Origin: B8-G4 sp033720735
GTDB lineage: Bacteria > Bacteroidota > Bacteroidia > Chitinophagales > Saprospiraceae
Reading direction: 5' to 3'
Assembly (NCBI GenBank): GCA_033720735.1
Contig: JAWWBX010000096.1
Coordinates: 1 to 13,236, forward strand
DNA: 13,236 nucleotides
This document shows, in pieces, positions 6,275-13,236 of the stretch. Under the pieces are notes generated by a model. It was given only the letters and a program-made list of their open reading frames with translations, had not been told where the DNA came from and searched no databases. The first letter of the stretch is position 1. Each line of letters starts with the position of its first letter. The translations under genes were made by a program, and so were the position numbers.

Positions 6275-9200
6275 CTACCTGAGGAGCGTCACATCACCGC
6301 GATAAATGAGCGTTTCGCCATCGGCGAAGGCCACTTCGATCATGTAGACATAGACGCCGGGAGGCATCTCCTTGCCATTGAACATCCCATCCCAGACAAA
6401 CACTCCACCGCCATTGATGCCTACATCGCGACGCTCCATCATCAGTTCTCCCCAGCGGTTGAAGATGCGCATCGCCGGCACACCCAGCACACCTTGTCCC
6501 AACTGGATCACAAAATCATCATTACGTCCGTCAAAATTCGGCGAGAAGACATTCGGAATGTAGACTTGTCGGTTGCTGTTGACATCGACAAAGACATCAA
6601 TTTCAGTGGTACAGCCTGCCGTGTCCGTGACAAAGACAGTATAGAACGACGGCTGGGTATTGAGCGCATATGGATTCGGGCAATCGTAACAAGAGAGGGG
6701 GCCGCTGAACGACCAGCTGACAGAGTCGATGCCGCCTTGTGACCCGTTGAGCAACAGCTCCAGCAACAGACTGTCACCAAGGTCCACCACCGGGTCTTCG
6801 GGGATCACTTCGGCAATGAGCGGGTCCGGGTTGTCGATGATCAGGGAGGTCGTATCCGAACAGCCCAGACTGTCGTAAACGATGACGAAATAGGCACCCG
6901 GAGACACCGCGATCGCCGTGTCGAGCTGGTAGCGCTGGCCACCATTGATGGCAAAGGTAAATCCGCCGACGCCGCCCGATGCCGAGTCGACCGTGATCAG
7001 ACTTGTTTGACCAAAACATTCCGGTGCCGGCACGTTGGGTACGTAACCGACGACCGGTGGACTGCCGGTCAGCGTGTACGAAACACTGTCCGTACACCCG
7101 GCACCATCCGTGACGGTGATGTAGTAGGTGCCAACATCCAGGCCAGTGGCCACATCGCTGGTGCTTACTGCCGGTGACCAGGTATAGGAGTAACCTGGAC
7201 GCCCGCCACTCTGGGTCACCGAGATCTGACCGCTATTCTGTCCGACACAACTGACCGGCACGGTACCGGCTGTATCGATCCGGGCAACCAACGTGTCAGG
7301 TTCGCTGATCGTGATGCTGTCTGAATACGAACAATTGTTGGCATCGGTGATCGTGTAGGAGTACGTACCCGCACCCAGGTTGTTCTGGATCTGCCCTGGT
7401 GGCAGGGTATTCCAGGTAAAGGTGAAACCGCCATTACCACCGGACGCCGTCAGCGAGACAAAGCCGTCATTCCCGCCAAAGCATGATACCTGGCTAAACC
7501 CAACGGTATCCACATCGATGGGAGCCGGACTGGGGATCAGTACCGAGTCAGTAAAGAAGCACAGATTGTCCTGAGAGATCGTGACCGTCTGAAATCCGCC
7601 GCAAAGGTTGCTTGCCGTGCTCATCATGGCGGTATCCCGCTCACCGCTTTCCCACAGGATATCGTAGGGGAGACCGCCGACACCGCCGGTGGGCATGAGC
7701 GTGGCGACTCCGTCACAAGTCGTTTCGCATGATGTACCCTGTATGCTACTAAATACAAAACCAAGGGGTGGGTCGGACATCAGCGTAATGGTCGTATCCA
7801 CAGGTGACGCGCAGGCGTTAGCTTCTACCACGGTGACCCCGTACACTCCTTCGCCAAGCCCGGCGAGGAGGTTGTTTGAGGTCGTATCGCCGGTAGACCA
7901 GATGTAGGTGTAAGGTTCGGTTCCCTGCGAGACGTGCACGGTAAACTGACCGTCCATGTCCCCCGAGCAGGTGGGTGGTTCGAGGATCACACTGTCGATC
8001 ACCATCATGGAAACGGTGGACACCAGCGAGAACATCGTGTCGGCTGCAATGATGCAGGTGTCGGCATCCACCACCGTGACACTGTAATCGCCATCCACCA
8101 GCCCTGTGAGCGAGTTGGAGGTGGTCGTGTCACCGGTCGACCACAGGTACGTATATGCACCCGTCCCCTCAGATACAAACACGGAAACCTCGCCGTCAGA
8201 CACCCCCGCGCAGGAAGGGGGCACCAGGGTCACACTGTCGATGACCAGTCTTTGCACGTCGGGGATCATGAACGATTCTATATCAAAGCAGAATAATGAG
8301 TCGCGGATGGTGACCGTCACATTACCCGAAGCCGTGGTCGTGATAATCGCAGTCGTATCGCCGGTCGACCACTGAATATCGGTCACAGGGTTGGACCCCT
8401 CGGTGAAGACAACCTCGAGGGTGATGGTATCAGACGAACAGGATTGATCACTCGCCACGATCTCCTGGATCACCGGGCCCGTCGCCTGGGACACATTGAC
8501 CGTCAGCGTGGCCGTGCACATGTTATCATCGGTCACCGTCAGGAAGTAGTTGCCTGAACCAAGGTTCGAGATGGTGCTTCCCATCAGGGTCCCGCCATTC
8601 CAGGCGTATTCATAATCCGAGCCGGGTCCGAGGGTTCCGCCGGAGGCCAGCACGGTGATCTCACCGGTCATGGCACCTGCCGTACACCCGTTGGGGATCA
8701 CTTCGACGAGTTGGATATTGAGCGGTTCCGGTCCCATGATCATAAACGGCAGCGTGTCCGACGTACACGGCCCCTCCGTGATGACTACGCTATACATGTT
8801 GCTCGCAAGACCGTCATAGGTCACGGTCGTCACGCCACTCACCGGCTGTCCGAGTGGGAAGCCACCGCTGTTCAGGAGTTGAAAACTGTACGGACCGACC
8901 GTCGACCCGTTGGTCAGGCCCGTGACCACCACCTCGCCATCGGCCACACCGACACAGCTGGTCGACGAAAACTGGAAGCTACCGGTGACTTCGGTATCTG
9001 CGCCGATCGTAAACGAATACACCGTGTCGCAATTGTTCACCATGTCGGAAATGGTGACCGAGTAGGTACCGGGATCGAAGATGGGCGCTGTGTTCAGCTG
9101 GGATAGCTGAAAGGTGCCACCAGTCCAGCTTGGGGAGATATCGTACAGGCCACCCGGGTAGGGGTTGGCGCCGCCAAACGTCAGGCTCACTGAGCCGTCC

Positions 9201-10285
9201 ATGGCTCCCGTGCAGGTGGCATTGTTGATGACCGCATCGATCGTGAAAGGAGGTGCGGCCAGATTAACCGTATCGATAAAGGCACAACCGCGGTCGTCAG
9301 TGATCGTCACGTGGTATTCGCCAACTGGTAAACTGTTGATATTGACAGAACTCCCGGAAGACTGAATAAATGCAGATCCTGCATAGTTGGCATTCGACAC
9401 ATTGTCCCACAACGCACCATACGGCGGCGTGCCGTCAGCCGCCTCGAGCACCAGCCGGCCATTGGTAAAGTCGAAGCAGGTCGGATCAAACCCGTCAGCC
9501 CCAAACGTTGGGAAGAGGGCATCGACGGTGATGTTGTACATGACCATGTTGCCGAGGGCATCGGTCACCACGATGTCGTACATCCCGGGCGGAACATTCT
9601 GCGATTCGCTGTCCCCGCTGTTGAGGATCATGCTCGCCCCATTAATCGTCGGATCACCGGTGTTGACCCAGGTATAGGTATAGGGGCCTGTCCCACCGGC
9701 AATGGTGATGGTAAACGTGCCGTCGTTGTCCCCGGCCATCGGCCCGCATGAACTGAAGAGGGCAGCGACGTCCATGGGAGGGGTCACATTGACATTGCAC
9801 GGGGTAAAGGTGACGTTTAGCTCGCCTCCCGGGCCGGAGATCTCGATAGCGTCGGTGACATCCAGACCGACTTCTGAAAACGAGGGTGTCAGGGTTACCA
9901 CCTGAAAGCAGACCTCAAAGACGAGGCCGCCATTGGGCAGGGTCAGCACATCCGGAAAGCCCACCCAGACGATCTTGAGCGTGTTGGGGCCGATCTGGTT
10001 GTACCAGGTGGAACCCGACAAAGCGGCATTCTGGATATCGATAAAGTCGATGACTGCGGGATCCCAGGTGATCGTCAACTCAATGGACTCGATATCTGTA
10101 AACCCGTCGGCCAGCACTTGCACACACACCGTATCACCGAGCTGGCCGTCCATGCAGACGAACTCCAGGTGCGCATCCTGCGCGGTCAGCTGGACGCCCG
10201 CAGAGAAGACCATGAGTACCAGACAGGTGATGAAGTGCCGCAAGAGACGCCCTGAGGACGCCGCGTGTCTGAGTGTTTTGCGCAT
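6275..10285 (-). CDS. Giant surface protein: cohesin domain, SprB-like repeats, T9SS type B domain
   Basis: The protein has 1336 residues from the chosen ATG at 10285. Residues 1-36 are a long signal peptide (basic RKTLRHAASSGRLLRHF, hydrophobic ITCLVLMVFSAGV, cleavage near TAQ). Residues about 38-165 fit a cohesin-type fold: GDTVCVQVLADGFTDIESIE, LTITWDPAVIDFIDI, LKIVWVGF, GGLVFEVCFQV. Residues about 173-1157 hold about twelve SprB-like repeats. Residues about 1158-1240 form one Ig/PKD-like module. Residues about 1241-1336 are a T9SS type B sorting domain (VYIPNVFSPNFDGRNDDF, MRIFNRWGELMMER, VWDGMFNGKEMPPGVYVYMIEV, YRGDVTLLR). SprB of Flavobacterium is a mobile gliding adhesin; that this protein acts in adhesion or gliding is inference. 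A 13-codon longer ORF begins at 10324, but an exact -7 promoter element lies inside that extension, so the internal ATG is preferred. The gene is probably monocistronic, converging on the LamG gene. Confidence 0.9.
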   Translation of the reverse strand: MRKTLRHAASSGRLLRHFITCLVLMVFSAGVQLTAQDAHLEFVCMDGQLGDTVCVQVLADGFTDIESIELTITWDPAVIDFIDIQNAALSGSTWYNQIGPNTLKIVWVGFPDVLTLPNGGLVFEVCFQVVTLTPSFSEVGLDVTDAIEISGPGGELNVTFTPCNVNVTPPMDVAALFSSCGPMAGDNDGTFTITIAGGTGPYTYTWVNTGDPTINGASMILNSGDSESQNVPPGMYDIVVTDALGNMVMYNITVDALFPTFGADGFDPTCFDFTNGRLVLEAADGTPPYGALWDNVSNANYAGSAFIQSSGSSVNINSLPVGEYHVTITDDRGCAFIDTVNLAAPPFTIDAVINNATCTGAMDGSVSLTFGGANPYPGGLYDISPSWTGGTFQLSQLNTAPIFDPGTYSVTISDMVNNCDTVYSFTIGADTEVTGSFQFSSTSCVGVADGEVVVTGLTNGSTVGPYSFQLLNSGGFPLGQPVSGVTTVTYDGLASNMYSVVITEGPCTSDTLPFMIMGPEPLNIQLVEVIPNGCTAGAMTGEITVLASGGTLGPGSDYEYAWNGGTLMGSTISNLGSGNYFLTVTDDNMCTATLTVNVSQATGPVIQEIVASDQSCSSDTITLEVVFTEGSNPVTDIQWSTGDTTAIITTTASGNVTVTIRDSLFCFDIESFMIPDVQRLVIDSVTLVPPSCAGVSDGEVSVFVSEGTGAYTYLWSTGDTTTSNSLTGLVDGDYSVTVVDADTCIIAADTMFSLVSTVSMMVIDSVILEPPTCSGDMDGQFTVHVSQGTEPYTYIWSTGDTTSNNLLAGLGEGVYGVTVVEANACASPVDTTITLMSDPPLGFVFSSIQGTSCETTCDGVATLMPTGGVGGLPYDILWESGERDTAMMSTASNLCGGFQTVTISQDNLCFFTDSVLIPSPAPIDVDTVGFSQVSCFGGNDGFVSLTASGGNGGFTFTWNTLPPGQIQNNLGAGTYSYTITDANNCSYSDSITISEPDTLVARIDTAGTVPVSCVGQNSGQISVTQSGGRPGYSYTWSPAVSTSDVATGLDVGTYYITVTDGAGCTDSVSYTLTGSPPVVGYVPNVPAPECFGQTSLITVDSASGGVGGFTFAINGGQRYQLDTAIAVSPGAYFVIVYDSLGCSDTTSLIIDNPDPLIAEVIPEDPVVDLGDSLLLELLLNGSQGGIDSVSWSFSGPLSCYDCPNPYALNTQPSFYTVFVTDTAGCTTEIDVFVDVNSNRQVYIPNVFSPNFDGRNDDFVIQLGQGVLGVPAMRIFNRWGELMMERRDVGINGGGVFVWDGMFNGKEMPPGVYVYMIEVAFADGETLIYRGDVTLLR
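6824..9769 (-). repeat. Array of about twelve SprB-like repeats (coding)
   Basis: Twelve units can be recognised by a conserved Cys followed by a small acidic/Gly motif (such as CAGVSDGEVSV, CSGDMDGQFTV, CFGGNDGFVSL) and then GGxxPYxYxW and a GxYxVTVTD-type strand. In the 1336-residue protein the key Cys residues are near 180, 270, 358, 444, 534, 616, 692, 773, 853, 935, 1013 and 1090, so spacing is 76-90 residues. The units starting near 692 and 773 are the most alike (VIDSV.L.PP.C....DG...V.VS.GT..YTY.WSTGDTT), with a 243-bp DNA offset (8231 versus 7988). The unit near 616 (CSSDTITLEVVF) and the last one (CFGQTSLITV) have lost the DG part of the signature. Confidence 0.85.
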
Positions 10286-10303
10286 GCGATGATAATCCGG
10301 CCC

Positions 10304-10311
10304 CAAAAATA
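10304..10311 (-). promoter_or_regulatory. Exact TAnnTTTG -7 element of the giant surface-protein gene
   Basis: Read on the minus strand the sequence is TATTTTTG, an exact match to TAnnTTTG, in an AT-rich patch (CATATATTTTTGGGG). It ends 18 nt before the ATG at 10285, so a normal initiation site would leave a leader of roughly a dozen nucleotides. It lies downstream of the longer ORF's ATG (10324), which could not then be translated from this promoter. No -33 TTTG is seen at standard spacing. Confidence 0.5.
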
Positions 10312-10324
10312 TATGATTAACCAT

Positions 10325-10508
10325 AATGTGATCTCATGACCAGAGGCTTTTTCTGCTGTGTGCAGGCCAAACCGCAAGATTGTTAGGTGACGAGGGGCCG
10401 AGACCAGAGATGTTCCTGAGTCAAACGAGCGGTCAGATGAAATATTGCTGCTCCGCGATGTCCCAAAAACGACGGGTCAAAGATACCTCCGAATTCGCAC
10501 AATCCGGC
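10325..10508. other. Intergenic region between hutI and the giant surface-protein gene
   Basis: This region has no credible gene on either strand. On the minus strand it holds an exact -7-like element (10478-10485) just after hutI. No strong hairpin with a T-tract was found, so where the hutI transcript ends is unclear. Confidence 0.6.
10478..10485 (-). promoter_or_regulatory. Second exact TAnnTTTG element just after hutI
   Basis: The minus-strand sequence is TATCTTTG, an exact -7 consensus match, 23 nt past the hutI stop codon. If active it would give the giant surface-protein gene a leader of roughly 185 nt, or a short separate transcript. A TTG lies upstream but only 14 nt away, less than the usual 19-21 nt, so activity is uncertain. 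Confidence 0.35.
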
Positions 10509-11759
10509 CTAACCGGTGACATCAATCACCTCATTGCCTAAGACCACTTTGGCGATGTGATCGCTGCCAAAGGCGTAGGGAAGAAAGGCGAGCGATGGTA
10601 CTGGACGGGTCACGATCAGATGGGCCCGCTTGCCAACAGTGATGGAGCCATAGTCTTCGTCCAGCTCCATGGCAAACGCGCCGTTGAGCGTGGCCGCATT
10701 CACGGCTTCCTCCGGGGTGAGGCGCATCTTGATACAGGCAAGCGACAGCACCAGGGACATCTTACCCGACGGGGTTGACCCGGGGTTGTAGTCCGTAGCG
10801 AGGGCGACGGCCGCACCGGTGTCGATCAGGGCACGCCCGGGCGCATAGGGAATATTCAGGAAGAAAGCACAGGAAGGCAGCAGTGTGCCGATGGTCTTGC
10901 TGGTGGACAACAAGCCGATCTCGTCCTCACCAATTCGTTCCAGGTGATCGACAGACAAAGCATTGTGCGTGACCCCGACTTGTACACCGCCGCTGTTGGC
11001 CAGTTCGTTGACGTGGATCTTGGCCTTGAGGCCGTAGCGGTCACCGGCTTCCAGCAGATCAGCGGTCTCCTCGGGTGTGAAGAACCCCTGGTCGCAAAAC
11101 ACATCGATATAGTCTGCCAGACCTTGATCGTGAATGCGCGGAAGCATTTCTTGCTTGATGAGGTTGAGATAGCCTTGACGATCCGACTTGTATGCTTTGG
11201 GTATGGCATGTGCGCCTAGAAAGGTGGCGCGCACGGGGATCGGCGCTGTCTCACGCAGGCGGCGGATCACGCGCAGCATCTTCAGCTCGCTCTCGACCGT
11301 CAGGCCGTAGCCGCTCTTGATCTCAATCGCACCCGTGCCGAATCGTATGACTTCATACAAACGGTGGAATGCCTGCTCGTAAAGAGCATCTTCTGAGGCT
11401 TCCTGCAGCTTGCGGGCCGAATTCAGGATGCCGCCCCCGCGTTCGGCAATTTCTTCGTAGGTGAGGCCATGAAGGCGATCGATGAATTCACCTTCGCGAC
11501 TGGCGGCGTACACGATGTGCGTGTGGCTGTCACACCAGCAGGGGAGGACGAGGCGATCTTGAGCATCGATGATCAGGTCGGCACGTTCCGGTGCCTCCGC
11601 GTCAGGCCCGTAGGCGGCAATGCGGCCGTCCTCGATCAGCAGATACCCTGCAGAGAGTGCTGGCAGCCGGCCGAGTGCCTCTCGTCTGAGTGGTTGCTTT
11701 GGCGCGGCGTCGTGATGAAAGATTGCGTTGGCCCTGCGCAGTAGGATCGAGCGGGCCAT
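10509..11759 (-). CDS. hutI: Imidazolonepropionase (HutI)
   Basis: This 416-residue cytosolic amidohydrolase hydrolyses 4-imidazolone-5-propanoate to N-formimidoyl-L-glutamate, the third step of histidine degradation. The metal-binding motif is CDSHTHIVYAASREGEF, with His79 and His81. KIHVNEL gives His249 and ATDYNPGS gives Asp323, matching the four metal ligands known in the family. Other family signatures are present: ERGGGILNSA (106-115), EIKSGYGL (146-153), FLGAHAIP (180-187) and SVDHLE with His272. Full family length, with no break. It starts only 3 nt after the stop of the thioredoxin-SPOR gene, so the two are almost certainly co-transcribed with hutI second. No hutH, hutU or hutG is in the window, so the rest of the pathway must be encoded elsewhere. 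Confidence 0.96.
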   Translation of the reverse strand: MARSILLRRANAIFHHDAAPKQPLRREALGRLPALSAGYLLIEDGRIAAYGPDAEAPERADLIIDAQDRLVLPCWCDSHTHIVYAASREGEFIDRLHGLTYEEIAERGGGILNSARKLQEASEDALYEQAFHRLYEVIRFGTGAIEIKSGYGLTVESELKMLRVIRRLRETAPIPVRATFLGAHAIPKAYKSDRQGYLNLIKQEMLPRIHDQGLADYIDVFCDQGFFTPEETADLLEAGDRYGLKAKIHVNELANSGGVQVGVTHNALSVDHLERIGEDEIGLLSTSKTIGTLLPSCAFFLNIPYAPGRALIDTGAAVALATDYNPGSTPSGKMSLVLSLACIKMRLTPEEAVNAATLNGAFAMELDEDYGSITVGKRAHLIVTRPVPSLAFLPYAFGSDHIAKVVLGNEVIDVTG

Positions 11760-11762
11760 TCC

Positions 11763-12641
11763 CTACAGGCGATTGCGGTGCACCTTGACGTCAAACCCCG
11801 ATTCCCTGAGCGGCGTCGAGGAGACATCGGCTGCCTGAGCGGTAGGGTAGTTACCAAAGAGCACCCTGAAGAAGTCCTTGCCGTCGCGCTGCAACGGGAT
11901 GATCTCGACGCCCTGCAGACCGCTTTGTGCTGCCCGCTCCTGCATGCGGATGGCATACTCGCGGTTGGAAAAGAAGCCGAGCTGGATTGAGTAAGACTTG
12001 CCGGTGTGGGTGATTTCTCCTACACGCTGGGTCGGAGGTGCGATCTCGATCTTTGGCGGGTCCGGTGTGGTGGCAACAGGTGTCCTGGTTGCTTCCGACT
12101 GCACCGACACCTCTTTGGGAACTGGTGGTGAAGCCTTTTCCGGACGTTCGTTCACATGCGCCATATCCGGGGCCTCGGCTGCATCGGTCATTGGGACGGC
12201 CTCCGGTGTTGTTTGTTCTTTTTCTGATTCCTCAGCCAGGGAGGCTGAAGTCTCTTCAATCATCGAAGCCAGTTCGTCAAGCGAGATTTGTCCCTGTGCC
12301 TTGTACATGATGGTGCCCCGCGCATCGACGATCACCAGAGCCGGAACCTTGCCGATGCCGTAGATCTCGCTGCAGGCTTGCCCGTCAAAGTCGTTGATAT
12401 CGACCTTGGCGGCTACGTAGCGCTTCGCAACGGCTTCCTTGATCTCATCGCCTTCGAGGTACGACTGGATGCTTGCACACGCCGGACAATCACTGGCCAC
12501 AAAGAGCAGCATGAGCGGTCGTTTATAGTCGTGACTGACCTGCAGGGCACGCGAGACCGTCTGCTCAAACAAAATGCCCGAATGCAGCAGGAAAGATGTC
12601 GAAAGTGCGATCAGTGGGAGCCCCCGAAACAAGCGATTCAT
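11763..12641 (-). CDS. Exported thioredoxin-fold protein with C-terminal SPOR domain
   Basis: This 292-residue protein begins with an N-terminal hydrophobic segment (residues 4-24, LFRGLPLIALSTSFLLHSGIL) that is a signal peptide or anchor, with no lipobox Cys. Residues about 27-132 are a thioredoxin-like domain: ALQVSHDYKRPLMLLFVASDCPACASIQ with a CPAC active site (Cys52, Cys55), VAAKVDIND, the cis-proline loop GKVPALVIVD (Pro100), and an extra Cys90. Residues about 133-212 are a Pro/Glu/Ala-rich low-complexity linker. Residues about 215-288 match a SPOR domain (KSYSIQLGFFSNREYAIRMQERAAQSG...DFFRVLFGNYPTAQAA...ESGFDVKV). SPOR domains bind denuded-glycan peptidoglycan, often at division sites. 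The protein is therefore probably a periplasmic thiol-disulfide protein tethered to the cell wall; its redox partner is unknown. First gene of a pair with hutI, divergent from fabH. Confidence 0.88.
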   Translation of the reverse strand: MNRLFRGLPLIALSTSFLLHSGILFEQTVSRALQVSHDYKRPLMLLFVASDCPACASIQSYLEGDEIKEAVAKRYVAAKVDINDFDGQACSEIYGIGKVPALVIVDARGTIMYKAQGQISLDELASMIEETSASLAEESEKEQTTPEAVPMTDAAEAPDMAHVNERPEKASPPVPKEVSVQSEATRTPVATTPDPPKIEIAPPTQRVGEITHTGKSYSIQLGFFSNREYAIRMQERAAQSGLQGVEIIPLQRDGKDFFRVLFGNYPTAQAADVSSTPLRESGFDVKVHRNRL

Positions 12642-12798
12642 ATTAAAGCAGCTCTTGATTTATAATGAACGGGTTAAAAGCAGTTTATAAGTTACAACAA
12701 TGATGCCAGTTTGTCCAGGGGTCGGTGCGGTGCCCGAGGCCGCGGATCACGCAGTGAATTTCGTACCTTGCGGCGCTGATATCTAAAGTACGCGAGGC
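12642..12798. other. Divergent intergenic region between the thioredoxin-SPOR gene and fabH
   Basis: These 157 bp must hold the start signals for both divergent genes. The part next to the thioredoxin-SPOR gene (12642-12702) is AT-rich and contains TTTATAA twice, but no TAnnTTTG match was found on the minus strand. The part next to fabH is GC-rich apart from a weak -7-like element. Confidence 0.5.
12764..12771 (+). promoter_or_regulatory. Weak -7-like element upstream of fabH
   Basis: TACCTTGC resembles TAnnTTTG with one T missing and ends 27 nt before the fabH ATG. It shares TACCTT with the elements upstream of ybaB and the antiporter. No -33 element was found. Confidence 0.25.
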
Positions 12799-13236
12799 AT
12801 GGCTAAACGGCGAGCAGCGATCACCGGAGTAGGCGGGTTTGTCCCTGACTATGTCATGACCAACGAGGAGTTGGAACGCATGGTCGACACCACAGACGAA
12901 TGGATCCGCACACGTACCGGCATTCATGAGCGACGGGTCCTGAAAGGGGGTAAGGCGACATCAGATATGGGTGCTGCGGCGGTAGAACAAATGCTGAGCA
13001 AGATGTCGATCGATCCCGAAGAGATCGACCTTCTGATCTGTGGCACGGTCACCGGGGACATGGTGTTTCCCGACACCGCCAATACGATCTGTCACAAGGT
13101 CGGTGCCACCAATGCCTTTGGGTTCGATATCAATGCTGCTTGTTCGGGCTTCCTGTATGCACTCACCACCGGCACCAAGTTTATTGAGGCCGGTACCTAT
13201 CAAAAGGTTGTGGTGGTCGGCGCGGACATGATGTCC
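12799..13236 (+). CDS. fabH: 3-oxoacyl-ACP synthase III (FabH), 3'-truncated by window edge
   Basis: The frame is open from ATG 12799 to the last base, giving the first 146 residues; family members have about 320-335. FabH condenses an acyl-CoA primer with malonyl-ACP to start type II fatty-acid synthesis. Seen here are the N-terminal ITGVGGFVPDYVMTNEEL, the signature DEWIRTRTGIHERR (33-46), DLLICGTVTGDMVFPDTAN (77-95) and the active-site INAACSGFLYAL with catalytic Cys115 (111-122). The His and Asn of the catalytic triad lie beyond the window edge. Because the gene is divergent from the thioredoxin-SPOR gene, the rpmF/plsX genes that often precede fabH are not directly upstream. A FabH-like paralogue or beta-ketoacyl synthase III of another pathway cannot be excluded without the C-terminus. 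Confidence 0.93.
   Translation, partial: MAKRRAAITGVGGFVPDYVMTNEELERMVDTTDEWIRTRTGIHERRVLKGGKATSDMGAAAVEQMLSKMSIDPEEIDLLICGTVTGDMVFPDTANTICHKVGATNAFGFDINAACSGFLYALTTGTKFIEAGTYQKVVVVGADMMS

Noticed and set aside
12685..12927. 80-codon minus-strand frame across the fabH start
   Set aside because: It overlaps the well-supported fabH N-terminus and has no recognisable motif.

Overview
The window looks like chromosomal DNA of a Bacteroidota bacterium, most likely a marine or activated-sludge Saprospiria (Lewinella/Haliscomenobacter-like) lineage. The evidence is two complete proteins ending in a type IX secretion (T9SS) type B, 'gliding motility-associated' C-terminal domain, long arrays of SprB-type and HYR-type repeats, several TAnnTTTG-like -7 promoter elements and the absence of obvious Shine-Dalgarno sites. 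By eye the DNA is moderately GC-rich, with GC-biased third positions that create many long antisense shadow ORFs. No tRNA, rRNA, transposase, phage gene or CRISPR array was recognised.

Left part, plus strand: the 3' end of a large HYR-repeat/beta-helix surface protein gene (1-1530), a terminator-like hairpin, an SLC13-family anion permease with two RCK_C (TrkA-C) domains (1642-3429), and a CaCA-family Ca2+/Na+:H+ antiporter (3528-4445). A 221-bp intergenic region packed with overlapping inverted repeats precedes a two-gene unit: a YbaB/EbfC nucleoid-associated protein (4667-4975) and, 12 nt later, a secreted LamG-like lectin-fold protein with a T9SS sorting domain (4988-6196).

Right part, mostly minus strand: a giant surface protein (6275-10285) with a signal peptide, an N-terminal cohesin domain, about twelve SprB-like repeats and a type B T9SS domain. 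A promoter match indicates that its start is 13 codons inside the longest ORF. Upstream of it lies a tight pair, transcribed first as a thioredoxin-fold/SPOR fusion protein (11763-12641) and then as imidazolonepropionase hutI (10509-11759), with 3 nt between them. Divergent from this pair is fabH (12799 onward), cut by the window end.

Functionally this is a mix of housekeeping genes (fatty-acid initiation, histidine degradation, ion transport, nucleoid protein) and cell-surface/adhesion genes exported by T9SS. I see no convincing self-contained undescribed system such as a defence island or biosynthetic cluster. The items most worth a second look are the inverted-repeat cluster upstream of ybaB, the cohesin-SprB-T9SS giant protein, the thioredoxin-SPOR fusion paired with hutI, and the beta-helix protein that lacks a visible sorting domain.
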